A stretch of DNA of 64,000 nucleotides from NCBI GenBank assembly GCA_047972995.1, contig JBKEBD010000002.1, forward strand, positions 186,001 to 250,000. Direction: 5' to 3'. Source of the stretch: JBKEDC01 sp047972995 (GTDB lineage: Bacteria; Bacteroidota; Bacteroidia; Bacteroidales; Prolixibacteraceae). A program made the translations under genes and the position numbers. Within the stretch, counting starts at the first letter, position 1. Each line of letters begins with the position of its first letter. This document shows, piece after piece, positions 25,674-33,960 of the stretch. The notes under the pieces are model-generated. The model was not told the DNA's origin, searched no databases, and was given only the letters and a program-made list of their open reading frames with translations.

Positions 25674-27167
25674 CTAACCCGTTGGGTGTTCTTGAGCATT
25701 TGATTCGTTTGGAAATAATGATAGGTTAACATTCGATAAACTATTATCGTTTTCCAATAAAATAACGAGAACATCATTTGCTTTTATGACTGTAGCACCG
25801 CTTGGACGAACGAACTGTTCTTCCCGTTTAATCATTACTATAAATGCCGACTCAGGAAAGCCAATGTCAACAATGCGTTTATCAACGGCAAAGCTTCCAG
25901 TTGGGATTGCAATTTCTTTCATAGCTGATTTGGGTAAATTTAAAGTGTAAGGGTCATTCCCAATCGAAGTCTTTTCGTCGTCGGGTAAAGCCATTCCCAA
26001 CCATTTGGCAACCAAAGAAAGTGTGGTGCCTTGCAGTAAAACAGATGTAACCGATATGAAGAAAACAATATTGAAAATCATATTTGCTTTATCTATACCT
26101 GCTAAAAGCGGATAGGTGGCAAATACGATAGGAACAGCGCCACGAAGCCCTACCCATGAAATATAAATGCGTCGTCTGATGTTCATTTTAAAAGGAAGTA
26201 GGCAAAGGAAAACACCTATCGGACGAGCTAAAAAGATTAAAGCACATGAGATAAGTAAACCTATTCCAGCTACATCCATAATTTGGCTTGGAAAAACGAG
26301 TAAACCAAGCGTAAGGAATAATATGATTTGCATGAGCCAAGCCATTCCGTCGAACATTTTGAGTATGGTTGCTTTTTGTATGAGATTTTGGTTTCCTAAA
26401 TAAACGGCACAGATATAAATGGCTAGGAAGCCATTTCCGCCAATGAAATTAGTTGCCGAAAAGGTTGCAAACATTAAAGCGATAACTAATATGGGGTAAA
26501 GCCCTTCAAAATCTAAGTTGATTTTATTAATGAAGAATGTACTTAGCTTCCCGAATAGAAATCCGGCAATACCTCCCAATATCATCTGTTGTAAGAAAAT
26601 AGGAATAATGGATGCAATGCTCTGATCTTGATGTGTTACTAGACTCAGAAAAGAAATAGTCAATACATAGGCCATAGGGTCGTTACTCCCACTCTCAAAC
26701 TCAAGCGTAGGACGTAAATTATCTTTCAAAGCTAGTTTTTTTGACCTCAGAATAGAGAAAACTGCTGCAGCATCGGTAGAAGAAACGATAGAGCCGAGAA
26801 GCATACTTTCATAGAAACTTAAGTTGCTTACCCACCAAACGAACAGACCTAGCGATAATGCGGTGAACAATACGCCGAAAGTAGATAATGAAATTCCTTC
26901 TTTCAATATAGGCTTCACTTTGTTCCAATCGGTGTCAAGTCCTCCTGAAAACATAATGAAGTTGAAAGACACTATTCCAATAAACTGAGCTATTTTTGGA
27001 TTATCGAAGTGTATTCCCCCTATTCCTTCAGAACCGGCAAGCATGCCGATAAATAAGAATAACAGCAAGGTAGGAACTCCAAACTTAAAGGCTCTCTTAG
27101 CAAGAATTACACTGACTAACAGTAATATCGATCCTATCAGCAATATGTTTTCAATAGTGATATTCAT
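25674..27167 (-). CDS. K+(Na+)/H+ antiporter of the NhaP2 type (CPA1) with TrkA-C domain
   Basis: Inner-membrane cation/proton antiporter, 497 residues. About 12-13 membrane helices fill residues 5-390, with the family motifs SGGLDTDW, SSTDAAAVFSILRSKKL and LEFESGSNDPMAYVLT; the Asp in SND and the TDAAA unwound region form the transport site. Residues 400-480 resemble a regulatory RCK/TrkA-C domain (SFAVDKRIVDIGFPESAFIVMIKR). This architecture is that of NhaP2/CvrA potassium-proton antiporters. Ion preference cannot be read from sequence alone. Monocistronic, with a -7 box at 27215-27222. Confidence 0.9.
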   Translation of the reverse strand: MNITIENILLIGSILLLVSVILAKRAFKFGVPTLLLFLFIGMLAGSEGIGGIHFDNPKIAQFIGIVSFNFIMFSGGLDTDWNKVKPILKEGISLSTFGVLFTALSLGLFVWWVSNLSFYESMLLGSIVSSTDAAAVFSILRSKKLALKDNLRPTLEFESGSNDPMAYVLTISFLSLVTHQDQSIASIIPIFLQQMILGGIAGFLFGKLSTFFINKINLDFEGLYPILVIALMFATFSATNFIGGNGFLAIYICAVYLGNQNLIQKATILKMFDGMAWLMQIILFLTLGLLVFPSQIMDVAGIGLLISCALIFLARPIGVFLCLLPFKMNIRRRIYISWVGLRGAVPIVFATYPLLAGIDKANMIFNIVFFISVTSVLLQGTTLSLVAKWLGMALPDDEKTSIGNDPYTLNLPKSAMKEIAIPTGSFAVDKRIVDIGFPESAFIVMIKREEQFVRPSGATVIKANDVLVILLENDNSLSNVNLSLFPNESNAQEHPTG

Positions 27168-27213
27168 CTTTTGTGTGTTTTGAGTAGTAAAGTATCTTAA
27201 CGTATGTTGTTGT

Positions 27214-27234
27214 GCAAAAATAAATCATTTTTGC
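27214..27234 (-). promoter_or_regulatory. Antiporter promoter box overlapped by a palindrome
   Basis: The minus strand has TATTTTTG (27215-27222), about 48 nt before the antiporter start. It lies inside the inverted repeat GCAAAAAT / ATTTTTGC (8-bp arms, 5-bp centre), which could be an operator. The rest of 27168-27609 is AT-rich with no gene seen. Confidence 0.4.
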
Positions 27235-27536
27235 ATTGTATTCTTTATTTACATCGGAGATATAGCGTAAATTAGGAAACAGTTTGCAAAAAAATATGAT
27301 GTTTTAGGGGGGGAGGCTAACATGGGTTACCATTTGAATTGGGTGCTTTGGCGCAAAAATAGTGAGATGTTTTGCGGAAAACTCAAAGCAAATATGAAGT
27401 ATTTTTTAGATCCTTGTTTTTATGAGGGGGTAGTTTAATAAGAATTAAAATTGATTTTTTGTCTGATTCGCTGAGAATTTAAATAATTTAAACTAGAATT
27501 AAATATAAATATCTGACAGCTAAATGTACTTATTAT

Positions 27537-27544
27537 TACCTTTG
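27537..27544 (+). promoter_or_regulatory. -7 box upstream of the sulfatase
   Basis: TACCTTTG, an exact TAnnTTTG, 65 nt before the start codon at 27610. No clear -33 element. Confidence 0.45.
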
Positions 27545-27609
27545 AGCTTTAAGATAAGATTTAGCTCATAATAAAAGTCTCATATAGTATTAATTTAAAT
27601 AACAAAAAC

Positions 27610-29964
27610 ATGAAAACAAAAATTTTGAGTTTGTTTGCTTTGCTGATGTTCATGGTAGCATGTCAGCCAAAGGGAATGGAAAACAAGCCAAGCACGAGTG
27701 AAAGCTCTTCTGCTGAAAATGTTTTACCATTGGCTCCGGCTCCTTTTAAGGGAAAAATAGGGGAAACTTTCAAAGATTCCAAAGAGGATTATCCACAGCC
27801 TATTACTGCACCCGGAGGGGCGCCTAATGTTCTTTTAATTCTTTTAGATGATGTGGGTTTTGGTCAACCAAGTACTTTTGGCGGACCAATTCCGACACCA
27901 AATATTGATAAATTGGCAACTGCCGGATTGGAATATACTCGCTTCCACACCGTAGGTATTTGTAGTCCGACTCGTGCTGCATTGTTAACCGGCCGTAATC
28001 ATCACCAAGTGGGTTTTGGAACAATCTCAGAACTCTCTACCGGTTATCCGGGCTATAACAGTGTTTGGGGAAAAGATGTAGGTACGGTAGCCGAAGTATT
28101 AAAGCAAAATGGTTATGCTACAGCCGCTTGGGGGAAATGGCACAACACACCGGATTGGGAAACAAGTCCTATTGGTCCGTTTCAACAATGGCCTACCGGT
28201 TTAGGCTTTGATTATTGGTATGGTTTTCAAGGTGGTGAGTCAAGCCAATATTATCCTCAATTATTCAGAAATACAACTCCAGTGGAAGCACCTGAAACTC
28301 CGGGCAAAGGTTATCACTTAACGGAAGATATTGCGAAAGATGCAATAAAATGGATGCGACAAGAGAAATCGATAGCTCCGGATAAACCTTACTTCATGTA
28401 TTTTGCTACCGGAGCAGCGCATGCTCCGCACCAAGCACCTAAAGAATGGATTGCTAAATTCAAAGGTCAATTTGATGATGGTTGGGATGCAATGAGAAAG
28501 CATACTATTGAGCGTCAGAAAGAAATGGGTATTATTCCTCAAAATACGATTCTTACCAAACGTCCAGATGTTATTCCATCATGGGATAGTTGCACTCCTG
28601 ATGAGAAAAAAGTATATGCACGTCAGATGGAAGTATTTGCCGGTTTCTTGGCGCATACGGATTATTGGGTAGGTAAGCTGATTGATGCAGCTCGTGACTT
28701 GCCTGGAGGCGATAATACAATGGTTATTTATATTGTGGGTGATAATGGCCCAAGTGCCGAAGGAACAATGGCCGGAACAATCAATAATATGATGACACAA
28801 AATGGTTTTCCTGATAGCGTAGAAAAGCAGCTGAAAGTTCTAGATGAGCTAGGAGAGCCTGAGCACGAGAATAACTATGCTGTGCCATGGTCATGGGCAG
28901 GAACCTCACCTTTCCAATGGATGAAACGCGTACCATCTCACCTTGGGGGAACTCGCAATGGAATGGTTATCTCATGGCCAAGGGGAATTAAGGCTCACGG
29001 TGAGAAAAGAACACAATTTCACCATGTAATTGATATTGTACCAACCATCTACCAAGCTGCCGGCATAACCTTCCCTACTGAGATAAATGGTGTTAAACAA
29101 CAACCATTGGCCGGTATTCCAATGAATTATACCTTTGATGATGCGAATGCCAAAGATCGTCGCACAAGACAATATTTTGAATCAGGAGGTAGTCGTGCCA
29201 TTTATGATAATGGATGGGTTGCAGCTTGTTATCATCGTGTTCCTTGGGATCTTACGGGCACAACAAGCTTTACCGATGACAAATGGGAACTTTACAACAT
29301 TGATGAAGATTTCTCAGAAGGTAATGATTTAGCTCAGAAAAATCCGGAGAAATTAGCAGAAATGAAGGAAATATTTGATCAAGAGGCTAAGAAATATAAT
29401 GTTTATCCACTAGATGATCGTTTTGTTGAACGCGCAAAAAATTCTAATCGTCCATCGGTAACTCGCGGTAAGACAGAATTCACTTATTATGCTGGGACAC
29501 ACCGAATACCTGAAGGTAGTGCTGCTCCGGTATATGCAAGAACTCATACCATTGATGCTACACTTGATTATAAAAAAGGAGATGAGGGGGTTATTGTTGC
29601 TAACGGTGGATTATCGGCCGGATACTCTTTGTATGTAAAAGGAGGCAAGTTGATTTATTATTATAACTTTTTTAATATCAATCACTACAAAGTGGTTTCA
29701 AGTACTCTTCCTGAGGGTAAGCTGAAAATCCAAATGGCTTATACGCAAGAATCGAAAGAGTATGGAGGTGGCGGTTCTGCTAAACTCTATGTAAATGGTA
29801 AGGAAGTAGGCTCTGGAGATGTAAGTCAAGTGGTTCCTGCCAGATATTCGCCAACAGAAACTTTAGATATTGGTATGGATTTAGGATCTACGGTATCAGA
29901 TGAATACGTGGCACCGTTTGCCTATCCAAACAATATTGATATTGTTCACTTCTCATTGAAATAG
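27610..29964 (+). CDS. Lipoprotein arylsulfatase (S1 family, AtsA-like)
   Basis: Secreted sulfate-ester hydrolase of the formylglycine-dependent S1 family, 784 residues. The N-terminus ends in a lipobox (FMVAC, Cys18), so it is a lipoprotein. Metal ligands Asp80-Asp81 lie in LLILLDDVGFGQ, and the residue modified to formylglycine is Cys118 in ICSPTRAALLTGR, so it is a Cys-type sulfatase. VGDNGPSAEGTMAG near residue 380 completes the metal site. The last 150 residues form a beta-rich accessory region. Overall it resembles Pseudomonas AtsA-type arylsulfatases. A maturase (anSME) would be required, but none is encoded in the window. It is monocistronic, with a promoter box and terminator of its own. 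Confidence 0.93.
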   Translation: MKTKILSLFALLMFMVACQPKGMENKPSTSESSSAENVLPLAPAPFKGKIGETFKDSKEDYPQPITAPGGAPNVLLILLDDVGFGQPSTFGGPIPTPNIDKLATAGLEYTRFHTVGICSPTRAALLTGRNHHQVGFGTISELSTGYPGYNSVWGKDVGTVAEVLKQNGYATAAWGKWHNTPDWETSPIGPFQQWPTGLGFDYWYGFQGGESSQYYPQLFRNTTPVEAPETPGKGYHLTEDIAKDAIKWMRQEKSIAPDKPYFMYFATGAAHAPHQAPKEWIAKFKGQFDDGWDAMRKHTIERQKEMGIIPQNTILTKRPDVIPSWDSCTPDEKKVYARQMEVFAGFLAHTDYWVGKLIDAARDLPGGDNTMVIYIVGDNGPSAEGTMAGTINNMMTQNGFPDSVEKQLKVLDELGEPEHENNYAVPWSWAGTSPFQWMKRVPSHLGGTRNGMVISWPRGIKAHGEKRTQFHHVIDIVPTIYQAAGITFPTEINGVKQQPLAGIPMNYTFDDANAKDRRTRQYFESGGSRAIYDNGWVAACYHRVPWDLTGTTSFTDDKWELYNIDEDFSEGNDLAQKNPEKLAEMKEIFDQEAKKYNVYPLDDRFVERAKNSNRPSVTRGKTEFTYYAGTHRIPEGSAAPVYARTHTIDATLDYKKGDEGVIVANGGLSAGYSLYVKGGKLIYYYNFFNINHYKVVSSTLPEGKLKIQMAYTQESKEYGGGGSAKLYVNGKEVGSGDVSQVVPARYSPTETLDIGMDLGSTVSDEYVAPFAYPNNIDIVHFSLK

Positions 29965-30016
29965 CATTGTGCAAAACTTACAGTATGTTTACATAAGTGC
30001 TGTGTAGAAATTAACC

Positions 30017-30056
30017 AAAATGGCAATCATAGTTTGAGCTTTGATTGCCATTTTTT
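30017..30056 (+). terminator. Terminator after the sulfatase gene
   Basis: The stem AAAATGGCAATCA / TGATTGCCATTTT is followed by T residues, about 50 nt after the stop. Confidence 0.85.
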
Positions 30057-30443
30057 CTTTCAAGTTACTGTGAGTGAATCATGTAATTTCGGTATTACCT
30101 TGAATTTATTTTTACCCGCTGGCGAAATTAAATTAGAATATATTTAACTTGTTCAATAGGCTTTTTATTTCAAAATTTCTACTGAAATCTGAATAATCGG
30201 AGCGTTGTTTAAGATATTGCCCTAATTTCCAATGCTGCACTTTACAAAGTATAAGTGTGTGGGTGTGGGTAAGTAGAAAGGACAAGCTATTGCTCACCTC
30301 ATGGCGAGGGTTCGCTTCGGGATGGCGTCAGGTTATATGCCGCTATACATCTGCCTCACTTTTTTTAATCCAGCTTGCACTTTTCGCAAAGCGCTATTCC
30401 ACAGAGAATTACAATTTCGTTAGTGGAAAAAATGCAAGTAGCC

Positions 30444-30603
30444 TGTAACGCCCGCTACTTTCTACAACAAAAATACAAGTCAGACCATCCGACGAAGTCT
30501 TTATTTCAACAAAAATACAAGCAAGATTAAGCGATCAAGTCCATTTTTGTGCAAAAAAGCGCAAAGTCTATGTCGCCAAGTCTTTTTTCAAACAAAAATG
30601 AAC
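30444..30603. repeat. Dispersed repeat with ACAAAAAT units (copy A)
   Basis: In the 760-bp gap 29965-30724, which holds no gene, there is a run of related units: CGCTACTTTCT (30453-30463), several CAACAAAAAT-like segments, and TTTCAAACAAAAATGAAC (30586-30603). The first and last blocks recur at 54608-54618 and 54658-54675, in the same order and orientation, with a shorter distance between them. Confidence 0.55.
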
Positions 30604-30688
30604 CAACATACAAAAAATGGATTCGTATATTTTGAGTTGAAATGCCACTATTTAATTCCGCTAACGGGTTATATTTATATATTAATAC

Positions 30689-30696
30689 TACATTTG
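30689..30696 (+). promoter_or_regulatory. -7 box of the coiled-coil lipoprotein gene
   Basis: TACATTTG, an exact TAnnTTTG, 28 nt before the start at 30725. Confidence 0.5.
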
Positions 30697-30724
30697 TACT
30701 TCAAACCTTTAGCAGATATACAGT

Positions 30725-31381
30725 ATGCGATTGAACAGAATTTTACTTTTCGTGGTGGCTACTTCATTGAGCCTATCGGGCTGCGTTTCTAAAAAGAAAT
30801 ACTCAGAAATGGAAAGCTTAAAACTCAATGCGGAGAAACAAGTTCGCCAGCTCACTAAAGAAAACGCGGATATGCAGAAGCGAGTGAAAACCATGATTGC
30901 CGACTACGAGGAAATTAAGGCTGATATGCTTGCTACCAATGCACATAAAGACCAACTCATTTCGAATTTACACAAAGAAATGGCAACCGTGTCGAACAGT
31001 GCAGCGGAAAAAAATTCAGACATGGAGGACAAACTCTATGCCTATGAATATGAAAAGCGCCAGCTACAAGCCAAAATTGACAGCTACGAGAATAATGTAA
31101 AAACGCTCACAGAAAGAAATTCATCGCTTGCCCGACAACTAGGCGATACTCAATCAAGCCTTAGCGCTCGCCAATTCGATGTTAGCCAAAAGGACAATGA
31201 AATTGCACGCCTAAATCAGCAAATACAAAACAATGGCAACACGGTAAGCAAGTATCAATCGCAAATTGATGGCTTGAACACCGAAATCGCAAAGCTGAAA
31301 AAAGAAAGCGCTGAAAAAGATCAAACCATCAAACGATTACAAAATAACGTTGACTTGCTGAAAAAAGAATTGAACAAATAA
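30725..31381 (+). CDS. Coiled-coil lipoprotein, function unknown
   Basis: A 218-residue protein with a lipoprotein signal (LSLSGC, lipidated Cys20) followed by an almost unbroken predicted coiled coil from about residue 25 to the end, with Glu, Lys, Gln and Asn dominating and Leu/Ile in heptad positions. There is no enzymatic motif. Similar short lipoproteins in Bacteroidetes sometimes carry an OmpA domain after the coil; here it is absent and the protein ends in LLKKELNK, so it could be a truncated version or a naturally short form. It stands upstream of metG with a 112-nt gap. Confidence 0.8.
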   Translation: MRLNRILLFVVATSLSLSGCVSKKKYSEMESLKLNAEKQVRQLTKENADMQKRVKTMIADYEEIKADMLATNAHKDQLISNLHKEMATVSNSAAEKNSDMEDKLYAYEYEKRQLQAKIDSYENNVKTLTERNSSLARQLGDTQSSLSARQFDVSQKDNEIARLNQQIQNNGNTVSKYQSQIDGLNTEIAKLKKESAEKDQTIKRLQNNVDLLKKELNK

Positions 31382-31493
31382 GGTGTTGAGCAGTGAAATA
31401 TTCAGAATATGAGTGTTTAGTATCCCCTAGGGAACTTTACACACTGTAGGTTTGCGCGCTGCAACTTCGCACTTTGCACTCAAAAACATATAA

Positions 31494-33530
31494 ATGACTA
31501 AAGAATTTAAACGAACGCTGATTACCTCGGCTCTCCCTTATGCTAATGGTCCGGTACACATCGGTCACCTTGCTGGTGTTTATGTGCCTGCCGATATTTA
31601 CGCACGCTACCTTCGTCTTAAAGGCGAAGAAGTGGCATTCATTGGTGGCTCCGATGAGCACGGTGTGCCTATTACACTGAAAGCAAAGAATGAGGGAATC
31701 ACGCCCCAAGATGTGGTAGATAAATACCACGGTATCATTAAAGATGCTTTCGAGCGTTTCGGCATCTCGTTCGATGTGTATTCGCGCACGAGTGCCGACA
31801 TTCACAAAGAAACAGCCTCAGAATTCTTCAAAACCCTTTACGATAAAGGCGCTTTTGTAGAAAAAACTTCAGAGCAATACTACGACGAAGAAAACAAACA
31901 ATTCTTGGCGGATAGATATATCATGGGTACTTGCCCAAAATGTCAATTCGAAAAAGCCTATGGCGACCAATGCGAAAGCTGCGGAACATCGTTAAGTCCT
32001 ACTGAATTAATTGCACCCAAGTCGATGATTTCGGGCAATACCCCCATTTTAAAAGAAACCAAACACTGGTATCTGCCCCTCGACCAATATGAACCTTGGT
32101 TGAAAGAGTGGGTTTTGGAAGGACACAAAGAATGGAAGTCAAACGTGTATGGTCAGTGTAAAAGCTGGATCGACAGCGGACTAATGCCTCGCGCCGTAAC
32201 CCGCGACCTCGATTGGGGTGTGCCTGTGCCAGTAGAAGGTGCTGAAGGCAAAGTGCTCTATGTGTGGTTCGATGCACCCATCGGATACATTTCAGCAACA
32301 AAAGAACTCACAGCCGATTGGGCAAAATATTGGAAAGATGAAGAAACCAAAATGGTGCACTTCATCGGGAAAGACAACATCGTGTTCCACTGCATTATTT
32401 TCCCTGCCATGTTGAAAGCCGAAGGCTCATACATACTACCCGAAAATGTGCCATCTAATGAGTTCCTCAATTTGGAAGGCGACAAAATTTCAACCTCTCG
32501 CAACTGGGCGGTGTGGTTGCACGAATACCTAGAAGATTTCCCCGGTAAAGAAGACGTACTAAAATACGTGCTTACCGCCAATGCACCCGAAACAAAAGAC
32601 AACGACTTCACTTGGAAAGACTATCAAGCACGCAACAACAACGAGTTAGTAGCCGTGCTAGGTAACTTTGTGAATCGTGCGTTAGTGCTCACCCAAAAAT
32701 ACTACAACGGCGTAGTGCCTGCCTTAGGCGAATGCAACGAGGTGGACAAAGCCACTTTAGCTGAAATTGCCAAACTAAAAGCCGAAGTAGATAAGAGCAT
32801 CAGCCAATACCGATTCCGCGAAGCTTTGAAATATGCCATGGATTTGGCTCGCTTAGGTAATAAATATCTAGCCGATGAAGAACCTTGGAAAGTGGTGAAA
32901 ACCGATGCTACACGCGTAGAAACGGTAATGAACATCTGCCTGCAAATTACGGCCAACCTTACTATCATGCTCGAACCGTTCTTACCTTTCAGCATGACCA
33001 AACTGCGTGGTTTCTTAAACATGGAGAAACTCGATTGGAACGAACTAGGTAGAACCAACTTGCTTGCAGCAGGACATCAAACCAACAAACCAGAACTTTT
33101 GTTTGAAAAAATAGAAGATGAAACCATCGAGAAGCAAGTGCAAAAATTGCTAGACACGAAAAAAGCCAACGAAATGGCAGTTGCCGTAGCAGCACCAGTA
33201 AAAGAAGAATGCACCTTCGATGACTTCATGAAAATGGACATCCGCACAGCAACAATCTTAGAGGCTAAGCCTGTAAAGAAAACCAAAAAGCTAATGGAGA
33301 TTCTGCTTGACACAGGCATTGACAAACGCACCGTGGTTTCAGGTATTGCCGAGCATTATAAAGCCGAGGAAATTATCGGCAAACAAGTGTCGGTGCTCGT
33401 AAATCTTGCCCCTCGCGAAATGAAAGGTATTGTGTCGCAAGGCATGATTCTAATGGCAGAAGACGCCGATGGCACACTACGCTTCGTATCGCCAGAACAA
33501 GCCGTGAAAAACGGTTCGGAAATTCGATAA
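31494..33530 (+). CDS. metG: Methionyl-tRNA synthetase
   Basis: Class I synthetase charging tRNA-Met, including the initiator. It is 678 residues, the long form with a C-terminal tRNA-binding (EMAP-like) domain. The HIGH motif is in PYANGPVHIGHLAG (near residues 15-28), the zinc knuckle is CPKC...CESC (near 145-162), and the KMSKS equivalent is KISTS near residue 331. The C-terminal domain starts at FDDFMKMDIRTATILEAKPV. The start is MTKEFKRTLITS. Confidence 0.97.
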   Translation: MTKEFKRTLITSALPYANGPVHIGHLAGVYVPADIYARYLRLKGEEVAFIGGSDEHGVPITLKAKNEGITPQDVVDKYHGIIKDAFERFGISFDVYSRTSADIHKETASEFFKTLYDKGAFVEKTSEQYYDEENKQFLADRYIMGTCPKCQFEKAYGDQCESCGTSLSPTELIAPKSMISGNTPILKETKHWYLPLDQYEPWLKEWVLEGHKEWKSNVYGQCKSWIDSGLMPRAVTRDLDWGVPVPVEGAEGKVLYVWFDAPIGYISATKELTADWAKYWKDEETKMVHFIGKDNIVFHCIIFPAMLKAEGSYILPENVPSNEFLNLEGDKISTSRNWAVWLHEYLEDFPGKEDVLKYVLTANAPETKDNDFTWKDYQARNNNELVAVLGNFVNRALVLTQKYYNGVVPALGECNEVDKATLAEIAKLKAEVDKSISQYRFREALKYAMDLARLGNKYLADEEPWKVVKTDATRVETVMNICLQITANLTIMLEPFLPFSMTKLRGFLNMEKLDWNELGRTNLLAAGHQTNKPELLFEKIEDETIEKQVQKLLDTKKANEMAVAVAAPVKEECTFDDFMKMDIRTATILEAKPVKKTKKLMEILLDTGIDKRTVVSGIAEHYKAEEIIGKQVSVLVNLAPREMKGIVSQGMILMAEDADGTLRFVSPEQAVKNGSEIR

Positions 33531-33536
33531 AAACAC

Positions 33537-33562
33537 ACCAGTTCCCCCACAAAGGGGCTGGT
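33537..33562 (+). terminator. Weak terminator-like hairpin after metG
   Basis: ACCAG, TT, CCCC pair with GGGG, CTGGT around a CACAAA loop, beginning 6 nt after the metG stop. The T tract is short. A second hairpin with a longer T run (CCTCACA / TGTGGGG then TTTTTT) is at 33634-33664. The rest of 33565-33880 has several small palindromes (such as CCTAGG pairs near 33724) but no gene I can support. Confidence 0.45.
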
Positions 33563-33887
33563 TTCTGCAAACCAATGTGCCGAAACTAGCAATAGAAGAC
33601 GGATCGGCGGTTTGCGCTATTATATTTCCCTGTCCTCACAGTCTAAGGATTGTGGGGATTTTTTGTGCCCCTCCATTTTCATAATTCGTAATTGTTTTGC
33701 CTGAAAGGCAATCCCGTAATAGCCTAGGTATTCATGCCTAGGATTATGGTTCCGCATGGCATAAGAGCTGAAAGTCCGACCCGTATAATGAATTATTACG
33801 GTTAGCAATGTTCATAGTGATATTGTTTGAATATAAAATATTTGGTAACTATACAATAATAGATATCCCAGTCAACATCTTGAAAAA

Positions 33888-33918
33888 AAACGGATGCTTC
33901 TTCATGAAGCACCCGTTT
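33888..33918 (-). terminator. Terminator after the PurF-like gene
   Basis: On the minus strand AAACGG-G-TGCTTC pairs with GAAGCA-T-CCGTTT around a 5-nt loop, then a T run follows. It lies about 43 nt downstream of the stop at 33961. Confidence 0.85.
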
Positions 33919-33960
33919 AGGATTAGACGAGCAAGTTAACCTTGCACCGCTGTTTATTTC

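Noticed and set aside
31382..31493. A riboswitch or T-box-like leader before metG
   Set aside because: No specifier or antiterminator structure is visible, and such leaders are rare in Bacteroidetes.
33620..33808. A 62-codon minus-strand frame after metG
   Set aside because: It overlaps terminator-like hairpins and palindromes; a noncoding repeat is more likely.
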